Notes: generated by a model not told the origin, from the sequence alone. A DNA stretch of 64,000 nucleotides from Nocardioides sp. NBC_00368 (GCF_036090055.1 NZ_CP107970.1:3040501-3104500); one strand, 5' to 3'; counted from the first letter of the stretch, positions 1-9,262 are shown. Numbers and translations: made by a program.

Positions 1-2
1 CG

Positions 3-887
3 CTGTTCTTCTTCCTCTCCGGTCTCCTCGCTCCCGCGCTGCTCGCCCGCCCACTGCGGACGGTGCTGCGCACCCGGTGCCTGAACCTGATCTACCTCTA
101 CCTGTTGTGGTGCCTGTTGCTCGGCGTCTTCCGCGCGCTCCTGCCACACTCGCCACCCGGTGGGGTCGCCGCGGTCACGCGGGTGCTGGTCGAGCCCAAC
201 GTGTATCTCTGGTTCCTCTACACGCTGTGCCTGTTCACCCTCGTGGGCTGGCTGACCCGCCGGCTTCCCGCGTGGCTCGTCGTCGGCGCCGCGCTGATCG
301 TCTCCGCGGTCTTCGCCGCCGGACTGGTCTCCACCGGCGACGTCCCGTGGGACAAGACCTTCCGCTACTGGTTCTTCTTCGTGCTGGCCTCCCGCGCGGC
401 ACCCGCGGTGCGCTCGGTCGTGCCGCGGATGCGGCCGGTCCACGTGGTCGGGCTGGGGGTGGCGTACGTGGTGGTGCTGGGGTTCTTCCTCTACGTCGCC
501 GACGACCGGATCATCTTCGTGCGACCGATGCTGGGCCTGCTCGCGGTGGCCGCGGGCTGCGGGCTCGGGGTGATGATCGCCCGGATCCCGGCTCTCGGCT
601 TCGTACGCCACCTCGGCACCCGCACGCTGCCGATCTACGTCGTCCACGCCTTCCCGATCACCGCCGCCGCGGCCCTGCTCATCGGCCGCGACGTCGACTG
701 GCCGCCGGGTGCCGGTCTGGTCGCCGTGCCCCTGCTGACCCTCGTCGCGGTCCTGCTCGCGCTGGCTCTCGACCGGCTGATCACCGGCCGCGTCCGGGGC
801 ATCTTCGACTTCCCGATCCCGCGCTGGACCGCCAAGCGCATTCTGGCGATGCCACCGACCCCAGCTGGTCGAGCCGGCGAGCGCTAG
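3..887 (+). CDS. Membrane acyltransferase (acyltransferase 3 family), 5' end cut off by window
   Basis: The reading frame is already open at the window edge and begins LFFFLSGLLAPALLAR, the FFLSG signature found early in acyltransferase-3 proteins, so the true start lies upstream. The visible 294 residues hold about eight hydrophobic segments and end in a basic cytoplasmic tail. The late motif IYVVHAFPI is typical of the family. These integral membrane enzymes O-acetylate or O-acylate surface polysaccharides, and the glycosyltransferase and flippase genes that follow support a role in decorating this polymer. Its TAG stop shares the palindrome CTAG with the stop of the convergent neighbour, so the genes overlap by 4 bp. 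Confidence 0.85.
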   Translation: MFFFLSGLLAPALLARPLRTVLRTRCLNLIYLYLLWCLLLGVFRALLPHSPPGGVAAVTRVLVEPNVYLWFLYTLCLFTLVGWLTRRLPAWLVVGAALIVSAVFAAGLVSTGDVPWDKTFRYWFFFVLASRAAPAVRSVVPRMRPVHVVGLGVAYVVVLGFFLYVADDRIIFVRPMLGLLAVAAGCGLGVMIARIPALGFVRHLGTRTLPIYVVHAFPITAAAALLIGRDVDWPPGAGLVAVPLLTLVAVLLALALDRLITGRVRGIFDFPIPRWTAKRILAMPPTPAGRAGER

Positions 888-1786
888 CGGGCGTACTCGG
901 ACACGTGGGAGCCCCAAGCCCCACGGAGCATGCCCAGGCCGCGGAGGAGGGTGCGGGTGCCGCGGGCGTGGTGGGCCTGCGACCCGGTGACACGGCCCAG
1001 GACGAGGCGGGCGGAACCGCCGAGGACGCGTACGAGGCCGCGGGCGGAGGCGCGCAGCCGAGCGATAGGGCGGCGGCCCGCGGGGGCGAGATGGACCTGC
1101 ACCCGGGAGTCGGAGTTGCCGATGCGTGAGGCGCGAGCGCGTACCCAGTCCCGGGTCGCCCTGTCGGCGGGCACGAGGTCGTGGACGGGGGCCTCGTCGC
1201 ACCACACGATCCGGCCACCAGCAGCGGAGAGGGTGCGGGTGAAGACGGTGTCGGAGCCGCCGGAGAGACCGAAGCCGAGGTCGAAGCGGAGCCTGCCGAC
1301 CTGGGCCATGTCGAGGAGGAGGTTGTTGGTCGCCGCGGTGGTGACGACGGTGCCGGTTGCGTGCCGCAGCCGCCGGAAGAATCCGCCCGCCTCGATCCAC
1401 GGGTCCGGCATCCCGTCGAAGCGGGAGACCACCGGCCCGACCACGGCCGCGGCACCCGTCTCCTGCCAACAGGCGAGCAGCGTCGGCAACCACTTCTCCG
1501 AGGGCTGCTCGTCGTCGTCGATGAAGACGACGACCGCCTCGGGACCGGTCTCGTCCAGCGCCCGGTTGCGGGCGGCGGCGATACCGGGGGTCGGCTCGTG
1601 CACATAGACGACGCGTACGTCCCCAGCGGCCGCCTCCGCCACGGCGGCGGCTGCGCTGGGCTGCTCGTCGTTGTCGACGACGAGCAGCCGCGCGTCAGGG
1701 ACCAGGTCGAGCTGGGCCCGGAGCATGCCCACGGCCTCGGCCAACCCCTCGGGGCGCCGATAGGTGAGCATGCAGACCCAGATCAC
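884..1786 (-). CDS. Family 2 glycosyltransferase
   Basis: Predicted inverting GT-A glycosyltransferase of 300 residues. It opens VIWVCMLTYRRPEGL with a nucleotide-binding beta strand, then LLVVDNDEQ, GIAAARNRAL and the metal-binding FIDDDEQPS around residue 95. GLSGGSDT near residue 180 fits the acceptor/catalytic region. No membrane segments are evident. I chose the GTG at 1786 because it overlaps the stop of the upstream secreted beta-propeller gene as GTGA; a longer in-frame reading would run back inside that gene. It is the last gene of a leftward operon that begins near 4098. Donor and acceptor sugars cannot be told from sequence. Confidence 0.88.
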   Translation of the reverse strand: MIWVCMLTYRRPEGLAEAVGMLRAQLDLVPDARLLVVDNDEQPSAAAAVAEAAAGDVRVVYVHEPTPGIAAARNRALDETGPEAVVVFIDDDEQPSEKWLPTLLACWQETGAAAVVGPVVSRFDGMPDPWIEAGGFFRRLRHATGTVVTTAATNNLLLDMAQVGRLRFDLGFGLSGGSDTVFTRTLSAAGGRIVWCDEAPVHDLVPADRATRDWVRARASRIGNSDSRVQVHLAPAGRRPIARLRASARGLVRVLGGSARLVLGRVTGSQAHHARGTRTLLRGLGMLRGAWGSHVSEYAR

Positions 1787-3423
1787 TTGATCGTGACCGT
1801 CACCCAGTCGGAGCGGGAGATGTTGCCGAGCGGGTCGACGGCCTCGATCTTGTACTTCTGCGACGAGCCGCTGGCGCGGCCGGTGTCGGTGAAGGTCATC
1901 GCGGTGTGCTTCCAGAACGGGGCCGTGACCTTGACGGTCTTGATCGGCGTCGAGTCGAGCGAGCCACGGTAGAGCTTGTAGGTGACGGTCGCGTTGTCCT
2001 TGTCGGGGTTGCCCGGCCACTTCAGCGTGGCCTTGCCCGCGGAGGGCGAGGAGCCGGTCAGCGCCCACTTGGCGCCCTTGAGCGTCGGGCCGACCTTGTT
2101 GGGTGCGATGTCCTTGACGGCGAACCGGACCAGGCCCTGCTGGGCGACGCCGTTGACCTTGAGGAACTCACCGCCGTACAGCACGTAGCTGCCGTTGGCG
2201 GTCACGGTCCAGGTCGACTGCTTGGCGCTGGTGTAGGTGCCGTTGGTCCACTTGGGGTACCACTCCAGGAACTCCGGCCGCGGGGTGCCGGGGTGGTCGG
2301 GGTAGCCGTACTTGTCGTCGGCGATGTTGGTGCCGCGTACGTCCTGGGTGGTAGCGGTGGAGTGCTGGAAGCTGCGCGGCTTGGTCTCCGGGAAGCCACC
2401 GGAGGTGTCACAGCCGTGCTTGTGGCTGGCCTGGTAGACGGTCTTGGCGGTCGGCCACACGGCGTAGGTGTCGCCGTGGCAGTCCTCGAGCCAGGTCAGC
2501 TTGCCGGTGGCCCAGTCGGCCTTGAAGGAGCCCTCGAGGTTGCCGGCACCGCCGTAGTTGTAGCCGCTGCCGTAGAAGCTGGTGCCGTCGGACTCCAGCG
2601 AGAGGATCGCCGCCTCGGTGCCGCCGTTGCGGATCTCGTCGTTGACCGGGAGTGCCAGCGAGCTGCCCGAGGAGACCTCGAGCCGAGCCAGGCCGTAGCC
2701 CGGCTTCGAGGAGCCGTTGACGCTGGTGAACGCGCCGCCGATCACGATCTTGGTGCCGTCGGAGGAGACCACGATGTCGTTGACGTTGCCGCCGGCGACC
2801 TTCGGGTTCATCGGCAGCAGGCCGGTGCCGGTGTCGCTGGGCTTGACCGCGGCCACCTTCGTACGCGCGGTGTTGTCGGCCGAGGTGAACACGCCGCCGT
2901 AGAAGACCGCGCTGGAGGTGGCCGCGACGGCGTTGGTGGTCGAGTTGAAGATCGGCCGGAAGCTGGTGGCCTTCCCGGTCGCGAGGTCGATCGCCGCGCC
3001 CCGGTAGCGGTTGACGCCGTCGACTTGGGTGAAGCCGCCCGCGACGTAGAGCAGCTTCTTGTCGGGCGAGAGCGCCATGTCCTTGACCTGGCCGTTGAAC
3101 TTCGGCGCGAAGGTGGTGATCAGCTTCCCGGTCGAGAGCCGGTAGGCGAGCATGTGGGACCGCGGCGTCTCGCTGGTGCCGGCCGCGGCACCCGCCGGGC
3201 GGGCGGAGGTGAAGCTGCCGCCGACGTAGACGATGTCGCCGACGACCACCTGCTTCCAGGCGACACCGTTGATCTGCACGGTGGGAAGTACGTCGGCAGC
3301 GACCGTCGTCGGGAGGTCGGGATCGATCGGCGCGGTGTCCGCGGAGGCGGAGGTCGTCGCCAGGGTCAGGCTCGTTGCCACGAGCACCAGCACAGCCAGG
3401 ATCGGCTTCATCACATCTCTCAT
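1783..3423 (-). CDS. Secreted beta-propeller protein with fibronectin-III-like C-terminus (paralogue A)
   Basis: A 546-residue exported protein. A Sec signal peptide (MKPILAVLVLVATSLTLA, cleavage after SASA) is followed by repeated blades such as VYVGGSFTSARP, LLYVAGGFTQVDGVNRYR and IVIGGAFTSVNG. These resemble the DUF5122/delta-60 propeller. The last 100 residues look like a fibronectin-III domain. It is a clear paralogue of the 4192-6486 gene but lacks that protein's extra C-terminal domain. The start may instead be the ATG at 3411, which has a GAGAG ribosome-binding site and places the signal peptide at the very N-terminus. Role unknown; position in a glycosyltransferase operon suggests contact with the exported polymer. 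Confidence 0.85.
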   Translation of the reverse strand: MRDVMKPILAVLVLVATSLTLATTSASADTAPIDPDLPTTVAADVLPTVQINGVAWKQVVVGDIVYVGGSFTSARPAGAAAGTSETPRSHMLAYRLSTGKLITTFAPKFNGQVKDMALSPDKKLLYVAGGFTQVDGVNRYRGAAIDLATGKATSFRPIFNSTTNAVAATSSAVFYGGVFTSADNTARTKVAAVKPSDTGTGLLPMNPKVAGGNVNDIVVSSDGTKIVIGGAFTSVNGSSKPGYGLARLEVSSGSSLALPVNDEIRNGGTEAAILSLESDGTSFYGSGYNYGGAGNLEGSFKADWATGKLTWLEDCHGDTYAVWPTAKTVYQASHKHGCDTSGGFPETKPRSFQHSTATTQDVRGTNIADDKYGYPDHPGTPRPEFLEWYPKWTNGTYTSAKQSTWTVTANGSYVLYGGEFLKVNGVAQQGLVRFAVKDIAPNKVGPTLKGAKWALTGSSPSAGKATLKWPGNPDKDNATVTYKLYRGSLDSTPIKTVKVTAPFWKHTAMTFTDTGRASGSSQKYKIEAVDPLGNISRSDWVTVTIK

Positions 3424-3435
3424 CGTGGGGGAGGT

Positions 3436-4098
3436 CTATCGCTGGGGACGGCCCTTGAAGACCACCACGTCGGCGCCGTTGCCCAGATCGAGCTCGACGC
3501 GTACGGGGCGGGCTTCCTCGGGAATCTGGAAGACGTAGACGCCCTTGGCCGACTCACCGTCGGCGACCGAGGCCGGGAACGGCACCTCGCCGTCGGAGGC
3601 GACGCTCACCGCCGGGGTGCGCTCCGGGCCGTAGTAGGCGTTGACCACGCCGAGCGCCAGGTCGAGCTTCTTCCCGGTCTCGTTCTTCACGTTCACGGTG
3701 ATCGCGAGCGCCGGTCCACCGATCTCACCGGGCAGGCTCGCGGTGGCCTGGACGGAGTCGATCCTGGCCAGCCGCGCGGTCACGCCCGGGGAGGTGGTCG
3801 CTACGGCCTTCAGCCCGAGCGCGCGGTCGCCGTCCGATGACTCGTCCGCGTCCTCGTCGTCCGAGTCGGAGGACGAGGAGGAGTCCTTCTCCGACGGGTA
3901 CGGCGTCGAAGAGGGTGCCGCGGCCACCGTCGAGTCCGACCCGGCGGTGGCCGGGCCGGACGAGCTGCGCACGATGAGCACGACCGCGACGCTCACGAGG
4001 ACGGCGGCAGCAGCGACGGCTGCCGCGACGTACATCCTCGAACGCGGGACTTGACTGAGCATGGGGGATCTTCCGCGGGCGGGGTCGGACATAGACAT
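3436..4098 (-). CDS. Membrane-anchored protein with acidic linker and DUF4352-like domain
   Basis: Predicted 220-residue protein. A short basic N-terminus precedes one transmembrane helix (MYVAAAVAAAAVLVSVAVVL). A low-complexity acidic/serine linker (SSSSSDSDDEDADESSDG) comes next, then an extracytoplasmic beta-rich domain with ITVNVKNETGKKLDLALG, resembling telokin/Ig-like DUF4352 domains. The function is unknown. It lies 12 bp upstream of propeller paralogue A and leads the operon. The start is uncertain: ATG 4098 is the first methionine after the putative operator at 4161, whereas ATG 4062 has a GGAAG ribosome-binding site seven bases upstream. Confidence 0.7.
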   Translation of the reverse strand: MSMSDPARGRSPMLSQVPRSRMYVAAAVAAAAVLVSVAVVLIVRSSSGPATAGSDSTVAAAPSSTPYPSEKDSSSSSDSDDEDADESSDGDRALGLKAVATTSPGVTARLARIDSVQATASLPGEIGGPALAITVNVKNETGKKLDLALGVVNAYYGPERTPAVSVASDGEVPFPASVADGESAKGVYVFQIPEEARPVRVELDLGNGADVVVFKGRPQR

Positions 4099-4160
4099 CT
4101 GTTCAAAGACGTTGCATTGAAGCCCAAGTCCGACGCCCGCGGGGGGATCCACACGTCTAC

Positions 4161-4176
4161 TCCCCAAGATCGGGTA
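4161..4176. promoter_or_regulatory. Putative class-I activator operator, site a
   Basis: TCCCCAAGATCGGGTA is an interrupted palindrome of the TNCC-N8-GGNA type that recurs through the window. It lies upstream of the leftward operon starting near 4098. A weak -10-like TTCAAT begins 40 bp from the site on the minus strand, the spacing seen at the better examples. Confidence 0.55.
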
Positions 4177-4191
4177 CGTGCGGAGCGAGGC

Positions 4192-6486
4192 CTACGGCTC
4201 GATCACCTTCAGATCGTCATAGCTGACCTCGACCGGCGTGGTGCCGATCGTCGAGGACCCGAAGCCGCGCAGCATCACCCCACCGGGGAGCTGGTTGGCC
4301 ACGGTCGAGTCGGAGAGCTCGTACGTCCATCCCGACGGCTCCGTCGAGCCGGCCGGCCACACCTTGGCGCGCACGGTCGTGGGTGCGGTGCCGGTGACCT
4401 GGAGGCGGACCTTCAGCCGGTCGCCGGGGGCGACGCTCAGGCCCGGGACGACGTTGGCGCCGACGACCGGGGTGCCGCTGCGTACGAGGTGGAGGCCGAC
4501 GGTACCGTCCGGGTTGAACCGCAGCCGCGAGGCGTAGTGGTCGGCGCCGGAGACGCGGGCACCGAGGATCGACCAGACGTAGCCGGCGTCGGGGAGCCGG
4601 GAGACTCCGACGCTGACGGTCGCGTCGACATCGCCGGCCGAGACCTCCTGCAGGCGGGACTCGGTGGTCCCGCTGGCGGTGACCGCGTGGCGGCCGCGAC
4701 CCTCGGAGACCGAGAAGTTGCCCGCGGTGCCGGTGGTGCGGGTCCAGGTGCCGCCGGTGTCGGCCGTGCCCCAGCCGCTCGTCTCGGCACGCCCGAAGGC
4801 GTCCGCCGCGACGATGCCCTCGACGGGCGGGGCCGGCTCGCCGGCGACGTCGACGGTGACCCACTCGGTGGGCGACTGGTTGCCGAAGGCGTCCTCGGCG
4901 ACGACGCGGTAGCTCTGGGTGGTGCCCGGCGGCGCGGCGGTGTCGAGGAAGCTCTGCGTCGTCTGCTTCCAGAACGCCGCGGTGACGGCCTTCGTGTGGA
5001 TCGGAGAGTCGGCCGATGCCCGGTAGACCTTGTAGGTCACGGTCGCGTTGTCCCGGTCGGCGTTGCCGGGCCAGGTCAGCCGGACCTGGCCGTCGGCGGG
5101 CGAGGTCGCGGTGAGCCCGAAGTCGGCGCCCGACAGGGCCGGACCGACGTCGTTGGGGGCGATGTCCTTGACCGCGAAGCGGACCAGGCCCTGCTGGGCG
5201 ACCCCGTCGACCTTGAGGAACTCGCCGCCGTAGACGACGTAGTCGGCGTTGGCCGTCACCGTCCAGGGAGCCTGGTTTGCGCCGGTGAAGGTGCCGGGGG
5301 TCCACTTCGGGTACCACTCCAGGAACTCCGGCCGCGGGGTGCCGGGGTGGTCGGGGTAGCCGTAGATGTCGCGGGTGTTCGTGCCGCGTACGGCCTGGGT
5401 GACCGCGGTGGAGTGCTGGAAGCTGCGCGGGCTGGTCTCCGGGAAGCCGCCGGAGTTGCCGCAGTAGTGCTTGTGGCTGGCCTGGTAGACGGTCGTGGCG
5501 GTCGGCCAGATCGAGTAGGTGTCGCCGTGGCAGTCCTCGAGCCAGGTCAGCTGGCCGGTTGCCCAGCTGGCTTTGAAGGAGCCCTCGAGGTTGCCGCCGC
5601 TGCCGTAGTGGTAGCCGCTGCCGTAGAAGCTGGTGCCGTCGCTCTCCAGGGCGAGGATCGCGGAGTTGGCGCCACCGTTGCGGACCTCGGAGTTGACCGG
5701 CAGCGACATCGACGCGCCGGTCGCGACCTTGATCCGGGCCAGGCCGTAGCCGGGGCTGGACCAGCCGTTGACCCTCGTGAAGTTGCCGCCGATCACGATG
5801 TCGGCGCCGTCGGGCGAGACCACGATGTCCTGCACGGAGCCGTTGGAGACGGTCGGGTTCATCGACAGCAGGCCGGTGCCGGTGTCGGTGGGGCTGACGG
5901 CCGCCAGCTTCGTACGCGCGGTGTTGTCGGCGGAGGTGAACACGCCGCCGTAGAAGACCGCGGTGGACGTGGCCGCGACCGCGTTGGTGGTCGAGTTGAA
6001 GATCGGCCGGAAGCTGGTCAGTGCACCCGTGGCCAGGTTGATCGCGGCGCCCCGGTAGCGGTTGACCCCGTTGACCTGGGTGAAGCTGCCGGCGACGTAG
6101 AGCAGGGACTTGTCGGGCGAGAGCGCCATGTCCTTGACCTGGCCGTTGAAGCTCGGCGCGAAGCCGGGGATCAGCTCACCGGTGGAGAGCCGGTAGGCCA
6201 GCATGTTGGACCGCGGGGTCTCGTTCGTGCCGACCGCGGCGCCCGCCGGACGAGCCGAGGTGAAGCTGCCCCCGACGTAGACGGTGTCACCGACGATGAC
6301 CTGCTTCCAGGCGACCCCGTCGATCTGCACCGTCGGAAGTACGTCGGCCGAGACCGTCTCCGGCAGCTCGGGGTCGACCGGAGCCGTGTCCGCCGTCGCC
6401 CCTCCCGACATGACCAGGCTGCTCACCCCGAGAACAGCTGCGACCGCCCCGGCCGCCAGCAGACGCCACTCGTGAATCCGCGTCAT
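4192..6486 (-). CDS. Secreted beta-propeller protein with FN3 and lectin-like C-terminal domain (paralogue B)
   Basis: A 764-residue exported protein. A signal peptide ending near GGATA is followed by the same propeller blades as its downstream paralogue (VYVGGSFTSARPAGAAVG, LLYVAGSFTQVNG, IVIGGNFTRVNGWSSPG). A fibronectin-III-like domain spans about 460-560. A further 195-residue C-terminal domain starts DAFGRAETSGWGTADTGG and resembles actinobacterial LamG/concanavalin-like modules, which usually bind carbohydrate. The ATG at 6486 was chosen because AGGGA lies six bases upstream. Very high similarity between the two propellers points to a tandem duplication after which one copy gained or the other lost the lectin-like end. 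Likely extracellular; enzymatic role not evident. Confidence 0.86.
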   Translation of the reverse strand: MTRIHEWRLLAAGAVAAVLGVSSLVMSGGATADTAPVDPELPETVSADVLPTVQIDGVAWKQVIVGDTVYVGGSFTSARPAGAAVGTNETPRSNMLAYRLSTGELIPGFAPSFNGQVKDMALSPDKSLLYVAGSFTQVNGVNRYRGAAINLATGALTSFRPIFNSTTNAVAATSTAVFYGGVFTSADNTARTKLAAVSPTDTGTGLLSMNPTVSNGSVQDIVVSPDGADIVIGGNFTRVNGWSSPGYGLARIKVATGASMSLPVNSEVRNGGANSAILALESDGTSFYGSGYHYGSGGNLEGSFKASWATGQLTWLEDCHGDTYSIWPTATTVYQASHKHYCGNSGGFPETSPRSFQHSTAVTQAVRGTNTRDIYGYPDHPGTPRPEFLEWYPKWTPGTFTGANQAPWTVTANADYVVYGGEFLKVDGVAQQGLVRFAVKDIAPNDVGPALSGADFGLTATSPADGQVRLTWPGNADRDNATVTYKVYRASADSPIHTKAVTAAFWKQTTQSFLDTAAPPGTTQSYRVVAEDAFGNQSPTEWVTVDVAGEPAPPVEGIVAADAFGRAETSGWGTADTGGTWTRTTGTAGNFSVSEGRGRHAVTASGTTESRLQEVSAGDVDATVSVGVSRLPDAGYVWSILGARVSGADHYASRLRFNPDGTVGLHLVRSGTPVVGANVVPGLSVAPGDRLKVRLQVTGTAPTTVRAKVWPAGSTEPSGWTYELSDSTVANQLPGGVMLRGFGSSTIGTTPVEVSYDDLKVIEP

Positions 6487-6517
6487 CATCCATCCCTGCA
6501 CAAGGCGGCTCCCTCGG

Positions 6518-6539
6518 CCGCGACACGGCAGTGTCGCGG
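6518..6539 (-). promoter_or_regulatory. Nine-bp hairpin in 5' leader of propeller paralogue B
   Basis: CCGCGACAC (6518-6526) and GTGTCGCGG (6531-6539) form a perfect 9-bp stem with a 4-base loop. It lies between the shared operator and the start codon at 6486, so it should sit in the leader RNA or the promoter of the leftward gene. It may be an extra operator or an mRNA-stabilising stem. Confidence 0.45.
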
Positions 6540-6576
6540 ACATCCGCAGCCATCTACCCGTCAATCGCCCTCCCCA

Positions 6577-6592
6577 TCCCCTGAATCGGGTA
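6577..6592. promoter_or_regulatory. Putative class-I activator operator, site b (divergent)
   Basis: TCCCCTGAATCGGGTA conforms fully to TNCC-N8-GGNA and lies between divergent genes. On the plus strand the -10-like TAGGCT (6654-6659) begins 62 bp from the site, two helical turns further than the usual 40-43. Confidence 0.6.
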
Positions 6593-6687
6593 TGTGTTGG
6601 ACCCAGGCGCCCAACCCGCGCAAACTGCGTGGTGCAGACTCCAGCAACGTCAGTAGGCTGCACAGTCCACAGGAAGGCATACGTCTC

Positions 6688-7818
6688 TTGACTGTCCCGC
6701 CCGGCCCACCCCGGACAATCCTCCTCGGCATCTCCGCGGTCGCCACCGTGGTCGCGCTGTCCTCGACCTATGTGTTGACCAGGGGTCAGGCGGAGGACAC
6801 CGCGCCGCGTACGGAGCGGAACTACGCCAACCTGCCGCCCGACGACTTCGGCGGACCGGTGACCCTGACCCCCTCGCCGTCCTCGTCGGAGTCTCCGTCC
6901 GCCTCCTCGACCAGCTCGGTCAGGCCCTCGGCCGACGCGGCCCCGAAGACACGGTCCTCGGACCCGGCGAACCGCTCCGGCGGCAGGCCTTCCGGGCAGG
7001 AGCCGCGCGAGGGTGAGCCGCTGGGTTCGCCTCCTCCGGGGGCGGGCTCGCCGGGGCCGCGCGATACCGGCGTACCTCCGAAGAAGAAGCTGCGCGTCCA
7101 CCGCGGCGATCTGGTCATCAGGACTCCCGGACAGGTGGTCGACAGTCTCGAGGTGCGCGGCCGGATCCGGGTCGAGGCGCCGAACGTGACGATCCGCAAC
7201 ACCTTGGTGATCGTGCCCACGGAGTCGGAGACCGCCGGGATCTCCAACAACAACGGCAACGGCGCGGGGATGCTGGTCAGCAATGTCGAGGTGCGGGCCG
7301 AGAACGCCGCCCCGGGCGTCAACGGCGTGGTCGGCCACGACTTCACCCTGCAGAGCTCCGAGATCCACCACGTCACCGACCAGGTGCACATCACCGGCAG
7401 CAACGTGACCGTGCGGGACAACTGGTTTCACGACAACTACCACTTCGAGAGCGACCCGTACCAGGACGGTGGCGCCTCCCACGACGACTCGATCCAGATC
7501 ATCGGCGGCAGCAACATCACCATCGCGGACAACCGCTTCACCGGCGCCTACAACGCCGGTGTGCAGATCACCCAGAGCATCGGCGACGTCAGCGACGTCA
7601 CGATCCGCGACAACCTGCTCGGCGGGGGTGGCTGCACCGTCAACGTCGCCGAGAAGAGCCGTGGCCCGATCCGCGGCGTGGAGATCCGCGACAACCGGTT
7701 CCTCAGCGACCAGCGTATCGACGGCTGCGCGATCATCCACCCGTCCTCCACGAAGATCAGCCACTCCGGCAACGTCTGGAACGACACCGGCCGCCCGGTG
7801 ACGCTCACCCGCGGCTGA
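6688..7818 (+). CDS. Membrane-anchored right-handed parallel beta-helix protein (1 of 3)
   Basis: Predicted 376 residues. One N-terminal membrane anchor (TILLGISAVATVVALSSTYV) precedes a Ser/Pro-rich wall-spanning linker. From about residue 135 there are regular beta-helix rungs: VEAPNVTIRNTLVIV, ITGSNVTVRDNWFH, IIGGSNITIADNRFTG, VTIRDNLLGGGG. Such folds occur in polysaccharide lyases, epimerases and depolymerases, but catalytic residues cannot be assigned. The start is a TTG with AGGAAGG ten bases upstream; no better start exists in frame. A TAGGCT -10 lies at 6654. The 3' end overlaps the convergent flippase gene by 14 bp. Two related proteins lie at 25269 and 26444. Confidence 0.8.
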   Translation: MTVPPGPPRTILLGISAVATVVALSSTYVLTRGQAEDTAPRTERNYANLPPDDFGGPVTLTPSPSSSESPSASSTSSVRPSADAAPKTRSSDPANRSGGRPSGQEPREGEPLGSPPPGAGSPGPRDTGVPPKKKLRVHRGDLVIRTPGQVVDSLEVRGRIRVEAPNVTIRNTLVIVPTESETAGISNNNGNGAGMLVSNVEVRAENAAPGVNGVVGHDFTLQSSEIHHVTDQVHITGSNVTVRDNWFHDNYHFESDPYQDGGASHDDSIQIIGGSNITIADNRFTGAYNAGVQITQSIGDVSDVTIRDNLLGGGGCTVNVAEKSRGPIRGVEIRDNRFLSDQRIDGCAIIHPSSTKISHSGNVWNDTGRPVTLTRG

Positions 7819-9262
7819 ATCGCCCGCCGAGCGCCCCGCGCACCGTCACCACCAGCGACATCACGTCGCGACGGATCGGCGGGACAAGAAGGAGCAGCGC
7901 GTACGCCGCGGCCCCGGCCACCACGCAGGCCGGCACCGTCACCCCGGGGTGCTGAGCGTGCAGGGCCTGGGCGGTGGCGTAGGCCGCGCCGGCCACGGCG
8001 CCCGCGACGAGCAGGATGCGGGCGGCACCGAGGTAGAGCGGGCCGACACGGAGCCGGGTGCGGCGGGAGATCCACCACAGCGACAGCGGCCACTCGAGCA
8101 GGTGGGCGGTCGCGTAGCCGACCGCGACGCCGGTGATCCCATAGCGCACGCCGACGAGCACGCAGACGACCTTCAGGACCGAGGCGACCAGGGTGTAGTG
8201 ACGCAGCTCGGTGGTCAGGCCGTGGGCGAGGTAGACCCAGTAGCCGACGTAGGCCAGCGTCTGGAACAGCCCCGCGCAGGCGAGCAGGGCGAAGACACCG
8301 GCGACGTCCCAGCCGGGGCCTAGGAAGAGCGCGCAGACCGGGGCGGCGGCGCCCGCGAGCAGGCCGAGCCCGGCGCCGAGGCTGTAACCGAGCGCGACCT
8401 GGCCGCGCTGCACGAACCGCTGGGTCAGCGCCGGGTTGTCTCGGATCCGGCTCAGCACCGGCAGCGCCACGGTCGTGGTGGGGCCACGCAGCTGGACCAG
8501 CGGGTTCATCAGCAGCTGCCAGGCGCGGTTGTAGGAGCCGAGCTGGTCGGCGCCCAGGCGGGTGCCGATGAGCACGGAGTCGATGTTGCTGGCGGCGTAG
8601 TTGATCAGCTGGGTTCCCGCCAGCGACCAGCCGAAACGCAGGAACCCGCCCATCTCGACCCCGCGCCGTGGGCGCCCGGGGAGCCAGCCGGCGAACGCTC
8701 CGACGGCCACCAGCGCGACGGCGCCCTGGACCAGCTGCTGGACGACGAGGGCCCAGTAGCCGGCGCCGTTGGCCGCTGCGTACGCGGCGATCCCGAGGGC
8801 CAGCAGCGGCGCCAGCGTGGTCGCGGCGGCGAGCCTGGCGAAGAGCATCCGGCGGGTGAGGTCGGCACGGTACTGCGCGGCCATGCCGTTGAGGACGAAG
8901 ATGCCCGCCAGGGCGGCGGTCAGGGATGTCAGTGCCGGCTCGTCGTAGAGGGCCGCGACCAGCGGGGCGGCCGCGACGGCCAGGAGCGCGAGGCCGACGC
9001 CGAGGCCGGTGTTGAGCCACCACAGGTTCGTCTGCTGCTCGCGGGTCAGCACCTTGGCCTGGACCGCGGCGGTCGAGAGCCCGAGGTCGCGGAAGATCTC
9101 GGCGACCGCGATGACCGCCAGGACCATCGCGACCAGGCCGTAGTCGCGCGGACTGAGCAGCCGGGACAGCACCGCGACGGAGGCGACCTGGACCAGGATG
9201 CGTACGCCCTGGCCGCCGAGCACCACCATCCCCCCTCGGGCGGCGCTCCTACCCAGGCTCAA
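7805..9262 (-). CDS. Polysaccharide flippase, MOP/Wzx-like
   Basis: A 485-residue polytopic membrane protein with about 12-14 hydrophobic helices. The N-terminal VLSRLLSPRDYGLVAMVLAV is typical of polysaccharide export proteins of the MOP superfamily (PST, WzxC-like). These move lipid-linked oligosaccharide across the membrane. It overlaps the upstream glycosyltransferase by 4 bp, so the two are probably translationally coupled. The window has a second flippase (30409). Either two polymers are made, or the two proteins act on different intermediates. Confidence 0.9.
   Translation of the reverse strand: MSLGRSAARGGMVVLGGQGVRILVQVASVAVLSRLLSPRDYGLVAMVLAVIAVAEIFRDLGLSTAAVQAKVLTREQQTNLWWLNTGLGVGLALLAVAAAPLVAALYDEPALTSLTAALAGIFVLNGMAAQYRADLTRRMLFARLAAATTLAPLLALGIAAYAAANGAGYWALVVQQLVQGAVALVAVGAFAGWLPGRPRRGVEMGGFLRFGWSLAGTQLINYAASNIDSVLIGTRLGADQLGSYNRAWQLLMNPLVQLRGPTTTVALPVLSRIRDNPALTQRFVQRGQVALGYSLGAGLGLLAGAAAPVCALFLGPGWDVAGVFALLACAGLFQTLAYVGYWVYLAHGLTTELRHYTLVASVLKVVCVLVGVRYGITGVAVGYATAHLLEWPLSLWWISRRTRLRVGPLYLGAARILLVAGAVAGAAYATAQALHAQHPGVTVPACVVAGAAAYALLLLVPPIRRDVMSLVVTVRGALGGRFSRG

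Noticed and set aside
863..887. GGTCGAGCCGGCGAGCGC at the end of the first gene as a REP element
   Set aside because: It only partly resembles the 24-bp unit and lies within coding sequence, so it cannot be supported.
4051..6687. Long plus-strand extension of the beta-helix gene
   Set aside because: It is antisense to propeller paralogue B and shows no domain; the signal-anchor of the beta-helix protein begins at 6688.
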